From positions 298,379-352,099 of the forward strand of contig NZ_BBUY01000006.1 of NCBI RefSeq assembly GCF_001590865.1: a stretch of 53,721 nucleotides of DNA, read 5' to 3'. Position 1 is the first letter of the stretch. The number at the start of each line of letters is the position of its first letter. A model generated the notes under the pieces. That model was not told the origin of the DNA. It saw only the letters and a list, made by a program, of their open reading frames with translations, and made no database searches. Below, piece after piece: positions 25,243 through 35,039 of the stretch. The stretch is from Streptomyces sp. NBRC 110611 (GTDB lineage Bacteria; Actinomycetota; Actinomycetes; Streptomycetales; Streptomycetaceae). The position numbers and the translations under genes were made by a program.

Positions 25243-25863
25243 GTGACGATCCCGAAGCCCTCCGCCGCCGCTGAGCCGACCTACGGCGGCCTCGGCGACC
25301 AGGTCTACAACCGGCTGCTCAACGACAGGATCATCTTCCTCGGTCAGCCGGTCGACGACGACATCGCCAACAAGATCACGGCGCAGCTGCTGCTCCTCGC
25401 CGCTGATTCCGAGAAGGACATCTACCTCTACATCAACTCCCCGGGCGGCTCGGTCACGGCCGGCATGGCGATCTACGACACCATGCAGTACATCAAGAAC
25501 GACGTGGTCACCATCGCCATGGGCATGTCCGCCTCGATGGGCCAGTTCCTGCTGAGCGCCGGCACCCCGGGCAAGCGCTTCGCGCTGCCGAACGCCGAGA
25601 TCCTCATCCACCAGCCCTCCGCGGGCCTGGCCGGCTCGGCCTCGGACATCAAGATCCACGCCGAGCAGCTGCTGCGCACGAAGAAGCGTCTGGGTGAGCT
25701 CTCCGCCCAGCACACCGGCCAGACGCTGGAGCAGTGGACCAAGGACGCCGACCGTGACCGCTGGTTCACCCCCGAGGAGGCCAAGGCGTACGGCCTCATC
25801 GACGACGTCATGCCCTCCGCCGCCGGTGTTCCGGGCGGGGGCGGCACGGCGGCCCGGGCCTAG
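25243..25863 (+). CDS. clpP1: ATP-dependent Clp protease proteolytic subunit 1
   Basis: A self-compartmentalising serine protease, 206 residues. The catalytic triad is visible: S98 in GMSASMGQ, H123 in LIHQPSAG and D172 in DRDRWFT. The oxyanion region YINSPGGSVTAG is intact. It forms mixed ClpP1P2 rings fed by ClpX or ClpC and is the target of acyldepsipeptides. GTG at 25243 has AGGTGG 5 bases upstream. The promoter carries a ClgR-like box, and clpP2 follows after 54 bases. Confidence 0.97.
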   Translation: MTIPKPSAAAEPTYGGLGDQVYNRLLNDRIIFLGQPVDDDIANKITAQLLLLAADSEKDIYLYINSPGGSVTAGMAIYDTMQYIKNDVVTIAMGMSASMGQFLLSAGTPGKRFALPNAEILIHQPSAGLAGSASDIKIHAEQLLRTKKRLGELSAQHTGQTLEQWTKDADRDRWFTPEEAKAYGLIDDVMPSAAGVPGGGGTAARA

Positions 25864-25917
25864 AGCCCCGGCCAGCGCCCCGCAGTCGACCCCCAGCCCC
25901 ACTTCGTCACCAGGACG

Positions 25918-26625
25918 GTGAACCACCAGATGATCAACTATCCCGGAAGCGGTCTCTACGAGCGCACGCAGGCCGAGTACTCCGGCCCGGTCTCGCAGTT
26001 CTCCGGCCCGCAGGCCGAGGCTCGCTACATCGTTCCGCGCTTCGTCGAGCGCACCTCGCAGGGCGTGCGCGAGTACGACCCGTACGCGAAGCTCTTCGAG
26101 GAGCGGGTGATCTTCCTCGGGGTGCAGATCGACGACGCCTCCGCCAACGACGTCATGGCGCAGCTTCTGTGCCTGGAGTCGATGGACCCGGACCGTGACA
26201 TCTCGGTCTACATCAACAGCCCCGGTGGCTCCTTCACGGCGCTGACGGCCATCTACGACACGATGCAGTTCGTCAAGCCCGACATCCAGACGGTCTGCAT
26301 GGGCCAGGCGGCGTCCGCCGCGGCCGTGCTGCTGGCCGCCGGCACGCCCGGCAAGCGCATGGCGCTGCCGAACGCCCGTGTGCTGATCCACCAGCCGTAC
26401 AGCGAGACCGGCCGCGGCCAGGTCTCCGACCTGGAGATCGCCGCCAACGAGATCCAGCGGATGCGCACGCAGCTGGAGGAGATGCTGGCCAAGCACTCCA
26501 CCACGCCGATCGAGAAGATCCGCGAGGACATCGAGCGCGACAAGATCCTGACCGCCGAGGAGTCCCTGGCGTACGGTCTGGTCGACCAGATCGTCACGAC
26601 CCGGAAGACCTCCGTCTCGGTCTGA
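25918..26625 (+). CDS. clpP2: ATP-dependent Clp protease proteolytic subunit 2
   Basis: The partner of ClpP1, 235 residues from GTG 25918. Triad: S133 in GQAASAAAV, H158 in LIHQPYSE and D208 in ERDKILT. The N-terminal stretch of about 45 residues before the ClpP core is longer than in ClpP1 and is probably processed. ATG at 25930 is an alternative start; GGTGA at 25916-25920 is better spaced from it (9 bases) than any site is from the GTG. Co-transcription with clpP1 is likely. Confidence 0.96.
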   Translation: MNHQMINYPGSGLYERTQAEYSGPVSQFSGPQAEARYIVPRFVERTSQGVREYDPYAKLFEERVIFLGVQIDDASANDVMAQLLCLESMDPDRDISVYINSPGGSFTALTAIYDTMQFVKPDIQTVCMGQAASAAAVLLAAGTPGKRMALPNARVLIHQPYSETGRGQVSDLEIAANEIQRMRTQLEEMLAKHSTTPIEKIREDIERDKILTAEESLAYGLVDQIVTTRKTSVSV

Positions 26626-26657
26626 CCGTGTTCTTCGCGAAGTGAGGCGGAGCGTTG

Positions 26658-26706
26658 CCCCCTTGGACCGGGACGGGATCGACTGAACCGAGTCGGTCCA
26701 AGGGGG
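26658..26706 (+). terminator. Hairpin between clpP2 and clpX
   Basis: Thirteen-base arms (26658-26670 and 26694-26706) with an internal CGACT/AGTCG stem, so two nested or alternative structures can form. It probably ends the clpP1P2 transcript at least partly; clpX then needs its own promoter (TACCGT near 26731 is a candidate -10). Confidence 0.65.
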
Positions 26707-26797
26707 GCCCGTACGGGGGGCCCGGCAAGGTACCGTCGATAGGCAAGCACTCGGGTCCGCGGAGCAATGCGGATCCCAGGCGAAGGGGAAGCACCTC

Positions 26798-28081
<1,284 letters not shown>

Positions 28082-28135
28082 CGCCCGTACCCAGGACACG
28101 CCGTCCCACGGAGACGCCGTCCACGGACACACAAG

Positions 28136-28169
28136 AGCCGCCCGGCAGACGAGTCTGCGCCGGGCGGCT
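28136..28169. terminator. Bidirectional terminator after clpX
   Basis: Eleven-base arms AGCCGCCCGGC and GCCGGGCGGCT with an inner CAGA/TCTG stem, followed by TTT on the plus strand. It separates clpX from the converging membrane-protein gene. Confidence 0.8.
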
Positions 28170-28196
28170 TTCCGGTGTCACGGGTCCGGCCCGCGC

Positions 28197-29201
28197 CTAC
28201 TTCTCCTTGCGGACCTCGTTGCGGACCTTGGCCGTCTTCTCGGAGAGCTGCTCCGCGGTGAGCGGCGAGGCGCTGGAGACACCCCCGGACGGCGACGGGG
28301 GAGTGGCCTGCGACTGGACGAAGCCGATCGCGCTGCTGTCGCCCCAGATGCAGAGCGAGACCTGCTGGGAGGCGCTGACCCCTTGCAGTGTGGCCGTGGC
28401 CTTCTGCGTCTGGCACTTCATCACGGCGCCGTCGAAGTCGCCCGGTGAGTACTCGCTCTTCGGCGTGACCGTCTCGACCTTGGCGCCGGTCTGCTCGGCC
28501 CTCTTGCGCTGGCTCTCCTCCAGCTTGGCGAAGAACTGGTCCACGGCCCGCTCCGGGTCGCCGACCTTCCCGTAGACGCCCCCCACGCTGAGCAGCAGCT
28601 TGCCGACGTTGCTGTACCCGCCGTTCACGGCCTTGCCGTCCGTGATCCCCATCGCACGCAGTTCCTTGTCGTCGGAGAAGTCCTTCGGCGTCTGGCCGCC
28701 CGACTTGCCCGGCAGCTTGCTGTACTCGTTGTTGAGCAGGCTGTTCGGCAGCGAGATGGTGTACGGCTTCACCTCCCCGCCCGGGCCGAAGGCGAAGTAC
28801 GCGCCCACGCCGATGGCTGCGACGAGCGCCACCGCGCCGGCGATCAGGCCGATCTTCTTGCCGTTGCCGCCGCCGGTCTCCGGGGGGCCCTGCGGGATCA
28901 GGCCGTAAGGGGTCTGCTGGCCGCCGTAGGGGGAGCCGGGCTGCTGGCCGAAGGCGGGCTGGGGGGCGGGCTGCTGGGGGTAGCCGTAGCCCTGCTGCGG
29001 GGGCACCTGGCCGCCTTGCTGAGGGGGCACCGGAGCGCCCTGCTGCGGGTAGCCGTAGCCCTGTTGCGGAGGCACCTGGCCGCCCTGCTGCGGATAGCCG
29101 TAACCGGGCTGCGGAGCCGGCGGCTGCTGCGGCTGGCCGTACGGTCCGGGCTGCTGGGGCTGCTGCCCGTACGGGCCGGGAGGCGGCTGGTTGTAGCTCA
29201 T
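28197..29201 (-). CDS. PQGY-rich single-pass membrane protein of unknown function
   Basis: The 334-residue protein begins with about 100 residues of low-complexity repeats built on GYGYPQQG and QVPPQQG, then a basic GNGKK and one membrane helix IGLIAGAVALVAAIGVGAYF, then an extracytoplasmic domain of about 200 residues. That domain holds two cysteines (MKCQTQ and SLCIWG) that may form a disulfide, and KAVNGGYSNVGKLLLSVGGV. The layout is common in actinomycete envelope proteins. The fold of the outer domain was not recognised. ATG at 29201 has GAGGGGAA upstream. It converges with clpX and diverges from valS. Confidence 0.85.
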   Translation of the reverse strand: MSYNQPPPGPYGQQPQQPGPYGQPQQPPAPQPGYGYPQQGGQVPPQQGYGYPQQGAPVPPQQGGQVPPQQGYGYPQQPAPQPAFGQQPGSPYGGQQTPYGLIPQGPPETGGGNGKKIGLIAGAVALVAAIGVGAYFAFGPGGEVKPYTISLPNSLLNNEYSKLPGKSGGQTPKDFSDDKELRAMGITDGKAVNGGYSNVGKLLLSVGGVYGKVGDPERAVDQFFAKLEESQRKRAEQTGAKVETVTPKSEYSPGDFDGAVMKCQTQKATATLQGVSASQQVSLCIWGDSSAIGFVQSQATPPSPSGGVSSASPLTAEQLSEKTAKVRNEVRKEK

Positions 29202-29379
29202 TGAGCGGTTCCCCTCGTGACAACTGAGGACAGTCGAACTTCTGTGTGATGCTGCTGTGCGGCGGCGCCGCGTGGTGAAGTCTGGTGACGTCTTATGCGT
29301 TGCTCACATCCTGTACGACGGCACCGACAGCCGTTGCCCCGGGTGCCAAACCGATTCGAAGCTGGTACATCCGCGCCCG

Positions 29380-29385
29380 TACACT
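29380..29385 (+). promoter_or_regulatory. valS -10 element; transcript probably leaderless
   Basis: TACACT lies 7 bases before the GTG at 29393 and there is no Shine-Dalgarno, so transcription would start at or next to the start codon. TTCGAA at 29355-29360 is a weak -35. Confidence 0.5.
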
Positions 29386-29392
29386 GTCCGTC

Positions 29393-32041
29393 GTGACCGA
29401 GAACACTCAGCAGAGCAACCACAGCGCCCCCGAACTGCCGACTCAGTACACGCCGGCCGATGTAGAGGGGCCGCTGTACGAGCGCTGGGTAGAGCGCGGT
29501 TACTTCGAGGCCGACGAGAAGAGCGACAAGCCGCCGTACACCGTCGTCATCCCGCCGCCGAACGTCACGGGCTCCCTGCACCTGGGGCACGCCTTCGAGC
29601 ACACCCTCATCGACGCGCTCACGCGCCGTAAGCGGATGCAGGGCCACGAGACGCTCTGGCAGCCGGGTATGGACCACGCGGGCATCGCTACCCAGAACGT
29701 GGTCGAACGCGAACTCGCCAAGGAGGGCGTGTCGCGGCACGACCTGGGGCGCGAGGCGTTCGTCGAGCGCGTCTGGCAGTGGAAGGGCGAGTCGGGCGGC
29801 CAGATCTCCGGCCAGATGCGTCGGCTGGGCGACGGCGTCGCCTGGTCGCGTGAGCGCTTCACCATGGACGAGGGCCTGTCCAAGGCCGTCCAGACGATCT
29901 TCAAGCGGCTCTACGACGACGAGCTGATCTACCGCGCCGAGCGCATCATCAACTGGTGCCCGCGCTGCCTGACCGCCATCTCGGACATCGAGGTGGAGTA
30001 CCAGGACGACGACGGTGAGCTGGTCTCGATCCGCTACGGCGAGGGTGACGCCTCCATCGTCGTCGCCACGACCCGTGCGGAGACGATGCTGGGCGACACC
30101 GCCGTGGCCGTCCACCCCGAGGACGGGCGGTACGCCCATCTCGTCGGCACCGAGATCGAGTTGCCGCTGACCGGCCGCCGGATCCCGGTCGTCGCGGACG
30201 AGCACGTCGACCCGGAGTTCGGTACCGGCGCGGTGAAGGTCACGCCGGCCCACGACCCGAACGACTTCGAGATCGGCCAGCGGCACGGCCTGCCGTCGCT
30301 CACCGTCATGGACGAGCACGCGGTCATCACCGTGCACGGCCCGTTCCAGGGCCTGGACCGGCTCGAGGCCCGGTCGGCGATCGTCGGCGCGCTGCGCGCC
30401 GAGGGCCGGATCGTCGCCGAGAAGCGCCCGTACACGCACTCCGTCGGGCACTGCTCGCGCTGCAAGACCACCATCGAGCCGCGGCTGTCGATGCAGTGGT
30501 GGGTCAAGGTCGGCCCGCTGGCGAAGGCGGCCGGTGACGCGGTCCGTGACGGAAAGGTCGCGATCCACCCCAAGGAGATGGAGTCCCGCTACTTCGGCTG
30601 GGTGGACAACCTCCACGACTGGTGCATTTCGCGGCAGTTGTGGTGGGGGCACCGGATCCCGGTCTGGTACGGGCCGAACGGTGAGGTCGTCTGCGTCGGG
30701 CCGGATGACGAGGCGCCCACCGGCGAGGGCTGGCATCAGGACACCGACGTCCTGGACACCTGGTTCTCGTCGGGTCTGTGGCCGTTCTCCACGCTGGGCT
30801 GGCCCGAGCGGACCCCGAGCGTCGAGAAGTTCTACCCGAACTCGGTGCTGGTCACCGGCTACGACATCCTGTTCTTCTGGGTCGCCCGGATGATGATGTT
30901 CGGGCTGTACGCGATGGACGGCACCCCGCCGTTCCACACCATCGCGCTGCACGGCATGGTCCGTGACCAGTTCGGCAAGAAGATGTCCAAGTCCTTCGGC
31001 AACGCGGTCAATCCGCTGGACTGGATGGACAAGTACGGTTCGGACGCCGTCCGCTTCACGCTCGCCCGTGGCGCCAACCCCGGCGTCGACGTGCCGATCG
31101 GCGAGGACTGGGTCCAGGGGTCCCGGAACTTCGCCAACAAGATCTGGAACGCCACCCGCTTCGCGCTGATGAACGGCGCGACGGTGGCGGGCGACCTGCC
31201 GCCCGCCGAGCAGCTGTCGGCGACCGATCGGTGGATCCTCTCCCGGCTGAACTCGGTCGTCGCCGAGGTCGACGCGTACTACGACGACTACCAGTTCGCC
31301 AAGCTGTCGGACACCCTCTTCCACTTCGCCTGGGACGAGGTCTTCGACTGGTACGTCGAGCTGTCGAAGACCACGTTCGCGGCGGGCGGCCCGGCCGCCG
31401 ACGCCTCGCGCCGGGTGCTGGGCGAGGTCCTGGACGTCACGCTGCGGCTGCTGCACCCGGTCGTGCCGTTCGTCACGGAGACCCTGTGGACGGCGCTGAC
31501 CGGCGGTGAGTCGATCGTCATCGCCGAGTGGCCGACCGCTGTGTCCGTTCGTGGGGCCGACGCCCCGGGGGGCTTCCGTGACGCGGCCGCCGAGAAGGAG
31601 ATCGAGACCCTTCAGCAGGTGGTGACGGAGGTCCGCCGGTTCCGCTCCGACCAGGGGCTGCAGCCCGGCCAGAAGGTCCCGGCGCGGCTGGAGCTGTCCG
31701 GTACCGGCCTGGCGGCGCACGAGGCGGCGATGCGCTCGCTGCTGCGTCTCCAGCCCGAGGGCGAGGGCTTCACGGCCACCGCCTCGCTGCCGGTCGCGGG
31801 CGCCACGGTCGCCCTGGACCTGTCCGGCGCGATCGACGTGGCGGCGGAGCGCAAGCGGCTGGCCAAGGACCTGGCCGCGGCCCAGAAGGAGCTCGCGCAG
31901 ACCACGGCCAAGCTCGGGAACGAGGCGTTCCTCGCCAAGGCGCCCGAGCCGGTCAAGGAGAAGATCCGTACCCGCCAGGCCGCCGCCGAGGCCGATATCG
32001 CGCGGCTCAGCGCCCAGCTGGAGGCCCTTCCCACGGCGTAG
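29393..32041 (+). CDS. valS: Valyl-tRNA synthetase
   Basis: Class I synthetase charging tRNA-Val, 882 residues. The HIGH motif is HLGH at residues 63-66 and KMSKS at 530-534. The editing domain lies between them (VVATTRAETMLGDTAVAVHP), and the anticodon-binding domain and C-terminal coiled coil (about 815-880, AAERKRLAKDLAAAQKELAQ) follow. GTG at 29393 is chosen because the protein then begins VTENTQQSNHS and a TACACT box sits directly upstream; the longer open frame from 29285 has no ribosome site. No T-box leader is present. Its last 35 bases overlap the 3' end of the opposite gene. Confidence 0.97.
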   Translation: MTENTQQSNHSAPELPTQYTPADVEGPLYERWVERGYFEADEKSDKPPYTVVIPPPNVTGSLHLGHAFEHTLIDALTRRKRMQGHETLWQPGMDHAGIATQNVVERELAKEGVSRHDLGREAFVERVWQWKGESGGQISGQMRRLGDGVAWSRERFTMDEGLSKAVQTIFKRLYDDELIYRAERIINWCPRCLTAISDIEVEYQDDDGELVSIRYGEGDASIVVATTRAETMLGDTAVAVHPEDGRYAHLVGTEIELPLTGRRIPVVADEHVDPEFGTGAVKVTPAHDPNDFEIGQRHGLPSLTVMDEHAVITVHGPFQGLDRLEARSAIVGALRAEGRIVAEKRPYTHSVGHCSRCKTTIEPRLSMQWWVKVGPLAKAAGDAVRDGKVAIHPKEMESRYFGWVDNLHDWCISRQLWWGHRIPVWYGPNGEVVCVGPDDEAPTGEGWHQDTDVLDTWFSSGLWPFSTLGWPERTPSVEKFYPNSVLVTGYDILFFWVARMMMFGLYAMDGTPPFHTIALHGMVRDQFGKKMSKSFGNAVNPLDWMDKYGSDAVRFTLARGANPGVDVPIGEDWVQGSRNFANKIWNATRFALMNGATVAGDLPPAEQLSATDRWILSRLNSVVAEVDAYYDDYQFAKLSDTLFHFAWDEVFDWYVELSKTTFAAGGPAADASRRVLGEVLDVTLRLLHPVVPFVTETLWTALTGGESIVIAEWPTAVSVRGADAPGGFRDAAAEKEIETLQQVVTEVRRFRSDQGLQPGQKVPARLELSGTGLAAHEAAMRSLLRLQPEGEGFTATASLPVAGATVALDLSGAIDVAAERKRLAKDLAAAQKELAQTTAKLGNEAFLAKAPEPVKEKIRTRQAAAEADIARLSAQLEALPTA

Positions 32042-33200
32042 TCCCCGCTTTCCACGCGGCTTCCGCAGGCCCCACGTCCGAAGGGATGTGGGGCCTGCCC
32101 TTTCCGGCGCCGCGGCCCCGCTCCCGTACCGGCCAGAGGAGGACGTACCCCGTGGACACGGCCACGAAGGCCAGGCGGATCAGCCCGCGGGCGGAGTCGT
32201 CGGGGACGACGAAGACGCTGCCGTAGAGGATCAGCAGGGCCAGCCAGCTCCACCAGGGGACCAGCCGGCGCTGACCGATGACGTCCCAGAGCAGGGTGCC
32301 GAGCAGCACCGACGCGGTGTAGTACGTGTACACGCTGGGGTCGAGGACGATCCGGGCGTTGGCCCCCAGCAGGACCACCGCAGCCCACCGGCCCCGCCAG
32401 ACGGCGATACCGCCCAGGGCGAGGCCGAGGGCGGCCTGGGCCGGGCGGTCCCAGCCGGGGGTCTCCGGATCGCCGACGCCCAGCCAGCGCAGCGCGGACG
32501 CCGGGTGGTTGGGTATGGCGAACTTGGCCGCGGCGAAGGACTGCGGATCGCCGACGAAGAACGGGAGCCAGGCCAGCGCCACCAGGCCCGCGCACCACAG
32601 GCCGGCCCGTAGCCACTTCTCCCGGGGGAGCGCCAGCAGCAGCGGCACGAAGGCCAGCGCGGTGGGCTTGGAGTCCATCGCCAGGGCCAGGAAGACACCG
32701 GTGTGGGCGGCGTGGCCCCGGGTGACGGCGCGTACCGCGAGGGCGGTGAAGAACAGCGCCAGGACGTCGTCGAGGTGCCCGAAGCGGACCGCGACCTCGA
32801 TCCACATGGGGATGAAGGCCAGGCCGGCGATCAGGACCCGCTGCCGCAGCCGCTGGTGGTTGGTCCCGGTGCCCAGGAAGTACGTGGCGGCGCTGCGCCC
32901 GGCCAGTACGAGGATGACCAGGCCGAGTACCGACATGATGGCCAGCGCGAGGAACTGGCCGACGTGCTCGGGGAACGGGTTGAACAGGCCCGCGATCAGG
33001 AAGCTGACCGGGCCCATCTGGAGTTCGGGGTGGTGGGCGTAGAGGTTGAGGCCGCCGGTGCTGTCACCGCCGTAGATCAGCTCGCCGCCGGTGCGCAGGT
33101 AGTGCCAGGAGAAGCCGCCGTTGGGCACCACCACGGCGAACCACAGCGCGGTCCAGGCGGTGAGCAGCACCAGGTGCATCCGCTGACTGATTGCCGGCAC
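32007..33200 (-). CDS. Polytopic membrane protein, GT-C/GT87-like glycosyltransferase
   Basis: The 397-residue protein has about ten hydrophobic segments and an early GGELIYGG-type loop. The middle reads RFGHLDDVLALFFTALAVR and FLALAMDSKPTALAFVPLLL, which resembles the GT87 and DUF2029 mannosyltransferases that use polyprenyl-phosphate sugars. The catalytic acidic residues cannot be assigned with certainty. GTG at 33200 has GGGAG about 9 bases upstream. It overlaps the 3' end of valS by 35 bases and carries the valS terminator within its own C-terminal codons. It diverges from a PBP gene. Confidence 0.75.
   Translation of the reverse strand: MPAISQRMHLVLLTAWTALWFAVVVPNGGFSWHYLRTGGELIYGGDSTGGLNLYAHHPELQMGPVSFLIAGLFNPFPEHVGQFLALAIMSVLGLVILVLAGRSAATYFLGTGTNHQRLRQRVLIAGLAFIPMWIEVAVRFGHLDDVLALFFTALAVRAVTRGHAAHTGVFLALAMDSKPTALAFVPLLLALPREKWLRAGLWCAGLVALAWLPFFVGDPQSFAAAKFAIPNHPASALRWLGVGDPETPGWDRPAQAALGLALGGIAVWRGRWAAVVLLGANARIVLDPSVYTYYTASVLLGTLLWDVIGQRRLVPWWSWLALLILYGSVFVVPDDSARGLIRLAFVAVSTGYVLLWPVRERGRGAGKGRPHIPSDVGPAEAAWKAGTTPWEGPPAGR
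32065..32098 (+). terminator. valS terminator (inside the 3' end of the opposite gene)
   Basis: Eleven-base arms GCAGGCCCCAC and GTGGGGCCTGC, followed by CCTTT on the plus strand, 23 bases after the valS stop. Confidence 0.75.
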
Positions 33201-33259
33201 TCGTCTTCGCTCCCGCTCTTCCGTCCGCTGTGTGCTGATGACCACGGGGCGTGCCGGTG

Positions 33260-33301
33260 CCGGTGGCCACCGGGTGCGTACCGGTGACCACCGGGTGCGC
33301 A
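33260..33301. repeat. Two tandem 21-bp repeats
   Basis: Units 33260-33280 and 33281-33301 share CCGGTG, CCACCGGGTGCG and differ at three positions. Each contains an imperfect palindrome CCGGTGNCCACCGG. Confidence 0.65.
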
Positions 33302-33391
33302 CAGCCCGCCATGGAAGAGCGGTGAACGCGGCAGAAAGTTGCCCTGGCCAGCTGTTTTCGATGTGATTCGGCTGATTCGAGCCGTTCTTAC

Positions 33392-33435
33392 GGTGCTCTC
33401 ATGGCGCCTCCGGGGCGCTCTCATGGCGCTCTCAG
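33392..33435. repeat. 11-bp phased repeats upstream of the PBP gene
   Basis: GGTGCTCTCAT (33392), a degenerate GGCGCCTCCGG (33403), GGCGCTCTCAT (33414) and GGCGCTCTCAG (33425) are in exact 11-bp register. The array ends 86 bases before the PBP ATG. Direct 11-bp repeats are typical operators of PhoP-like response regulators and SARPs. Confidence 0.6.
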
Positions 33436-33520
33436 GAAGCCCGGGCACGGTGGGCCGGAACGCCGGAGTCCGGCGGACCGTACGTCCAGCAGCACGTCCA
33501 GCAGCGAGGAGCCGCGCCCG

Positions 33521-34969
33521 ATGAACAAACCCCTGCGACGGGTCTCGGTCTTCTGCCTCGTCCTGGTCCTGGCACTGATGGGCTGGGTCACCTGGATACA
33601 GGGGGCCAGGGCCAGCGCGTACCGGGACGACCCGCACAATCCACGGGTCGCGATCGACAAGTACGGGGCGCCGCTGGGCAACATCCTCGTCGGCGGGGAG
33701 CCGGTCACCGGCTCCGCCGCCACCTCGTCCACCCTGAAGTACAAGCGGACCTATAAGGACGGCCCGCTGTACGCGCCGGTCACCGGTTTCAGCTCGCAGA
33801 TCTTCGGCAGCAACCAGCTGGAGAGCCTCTACGGCGGCCTCCTGGACGGCTCCGACAGCCGGCTGCGGAACCCCGCCGACGCGCTGACCCGTACGCGCGC
33901 CAAGGGCGGCGATGTGGCCACCACCATCGACCCGAAGGTGCAGAAGGCCGGCTACCAGGCGCTGGCCGGCAAGAAGGGCGCGGCGGTCGCCATGGACCCG
34001 GCCACCGGGCGCATTCTGGGCCTGGTCAGCACCCCGTCGTACGACCCGGGGAAGTTCGCCGGGTCCTCCGCGGCCGACCAGAAGGCCTGGCAGAAGATGT
34101 CCGGTGATCCGGACGACCCGGAGGTCAACCGGGCGCTGCGGCAGCCGCTGCCGCCCGGCTCCACCTTCAAGCTGGTGGTCGCCGCGGCCGCGCTGGAGAA
34201 CGGCCTGTACTCCTCGGTGGACGAGCCCACCGACAGCCCCGACCCGTACACCCTCCCGCACACCCGCACCACGCTGAAGAACGAGAACGCCGCCGCCCCC
34301 TGCAAGAACGCCACCCTCCGCACCGCGCTCCAGTACTCCTGCAACACCGTCTTCGCGAAGATGGCCGTCGACCTGGGCAAGGACAAGGTCAGGGCACAGG
34401 CCGAGAAGTTCGGCTTCAACAACGACAAGGTGGACACCCCGGTGCGGGCGGCCAAGAGCGTCTACCCGTCGGACATGGACCAGGCGCAGACCGCGCTGTC
34501 CGGTATCGGGCAGTTCGACGACCAGGCCACCCCGCTGCAGATGGCGATGGTCGCCTCGGCCATCGCGGGCGGCGGGGAGCTCAAGGCCCCGCAGCTGGTC
34601 GACAAGCTGACCGACGGGGGCGGCAACACCGTCCAGGAGAACAGCCCGCGGACGTACGGCAGGGCCATGTCGGCGCGGACCGCCGAGCAGCTGCGGTCGG
34701 CGATGCGTACCGTGGTCGAGCAGGGCACCGGGGCGAACGCGAAGATCGACGGCCTGACCGTCGGCGGCAAGACCGGTACCGCGCAGCACGGCGTGGACAA
34801 CAGCGGTACGCCCTACGCGTGGTTCGTCTCGTACGCCGAGGACGGTGCGGGGCACCAGGTGGCGGTGGCCGTGATGGTCGAGGACAGCGACGCGGCCCGC
34901 GGCGAGGTCTCCGGCAACGGGCTGGCGGCGCCGGTCGCCCGGGCGATGATGAAGGCGGCGCTGGGGTAG
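33521..34969 (+). CDS. Class B penicillin-binding protein (PbpA-like transpeptidase)
   Basis: A 482-residue peptidoglycan transpeptidase with one N-terminal anchor (VSVFCLVLVLALMGWVTW). The active-site motifs are complete: S214-TFK in PPGSTFKL, S273-C-N in YSCNTVF and K417-T-G in GGKTGTAQ. The short N-terminal module starting RDDPHNPRVAIDKYG resembles mycobacterial PbpA, which acts at septation. GAGGAG precedes the ATG at 33521. The gene lies between valS and folC. It is separate from the pbp2 of the mre operon, so it is an additional class B enzyme. Confidence 0.93.
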   Translation: MNKPLRRVSVFCLVLVLALMGWVTWIQGARASAYRDDPHNPRVAIDKYGAPLGNILVGGEPVTGSAATSSTLKYKRTYKDGPLYAPVTGFSSQIFGSNQLESLYGGLLDGSDSRLRNPADALTRTRAKGGDVATTIDPKVQKAGYQALAGKKGAAVAMDPATGRILGLVSTPSYDPGKFAGSSAADQKAWQKMSGDPDDPEVNRALRQPLPPGSTFKLVVAAAALENGLYSSVDEPTDSPDPYTLPHTRTTLKNENAAAPCKNATLRTALQYSCNTVFAKMAVDLGKDKVRAQAEKFGFNNDKVDTPVRAAKSVYPSDMDQAQTALSGIGQFDDQATPLQMAMVASAIAGGGELKAPQLVDKLTDGGGNTVQENSPRTYGRAMSARTAEQLRSAMRTVVEQGTGANAKIDGLTVGGKTGTAQHGVDNSGTPYAWFVSYAEDGAGHQVAVAVMVEDSDAARGEVSGNGLAAPVARAMMKAALG

Positions 34970-35026
34970 CGGGGCTCCGGGACCCGGCTGCCACCGGCGG
35001 ACCGCACCGCTGTCAGTGGGGCCTCG

Positions 35027-35032
35027 TAGACT
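35027..35032 (+). promoter_or_regulatory. folC -10 element; transcript probably leaderless
   Basis: TAGACT lies 7 bases before the GTG at 35040, with no Shine-Dalgarno. The arrangement copies that of valS. Confidence 0.5.
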
Positions 35033-35039
35033 TGTCCTC

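Larger units (their letters stand above)
33201..33520. other. Divergent intergenic region GT87-like / PBP (320 bases)
   Basis: Two sets of phased repeats (33260-33301 and 33392-33435) and presumably both promoters. No gene seen. Confidence 0.6.
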
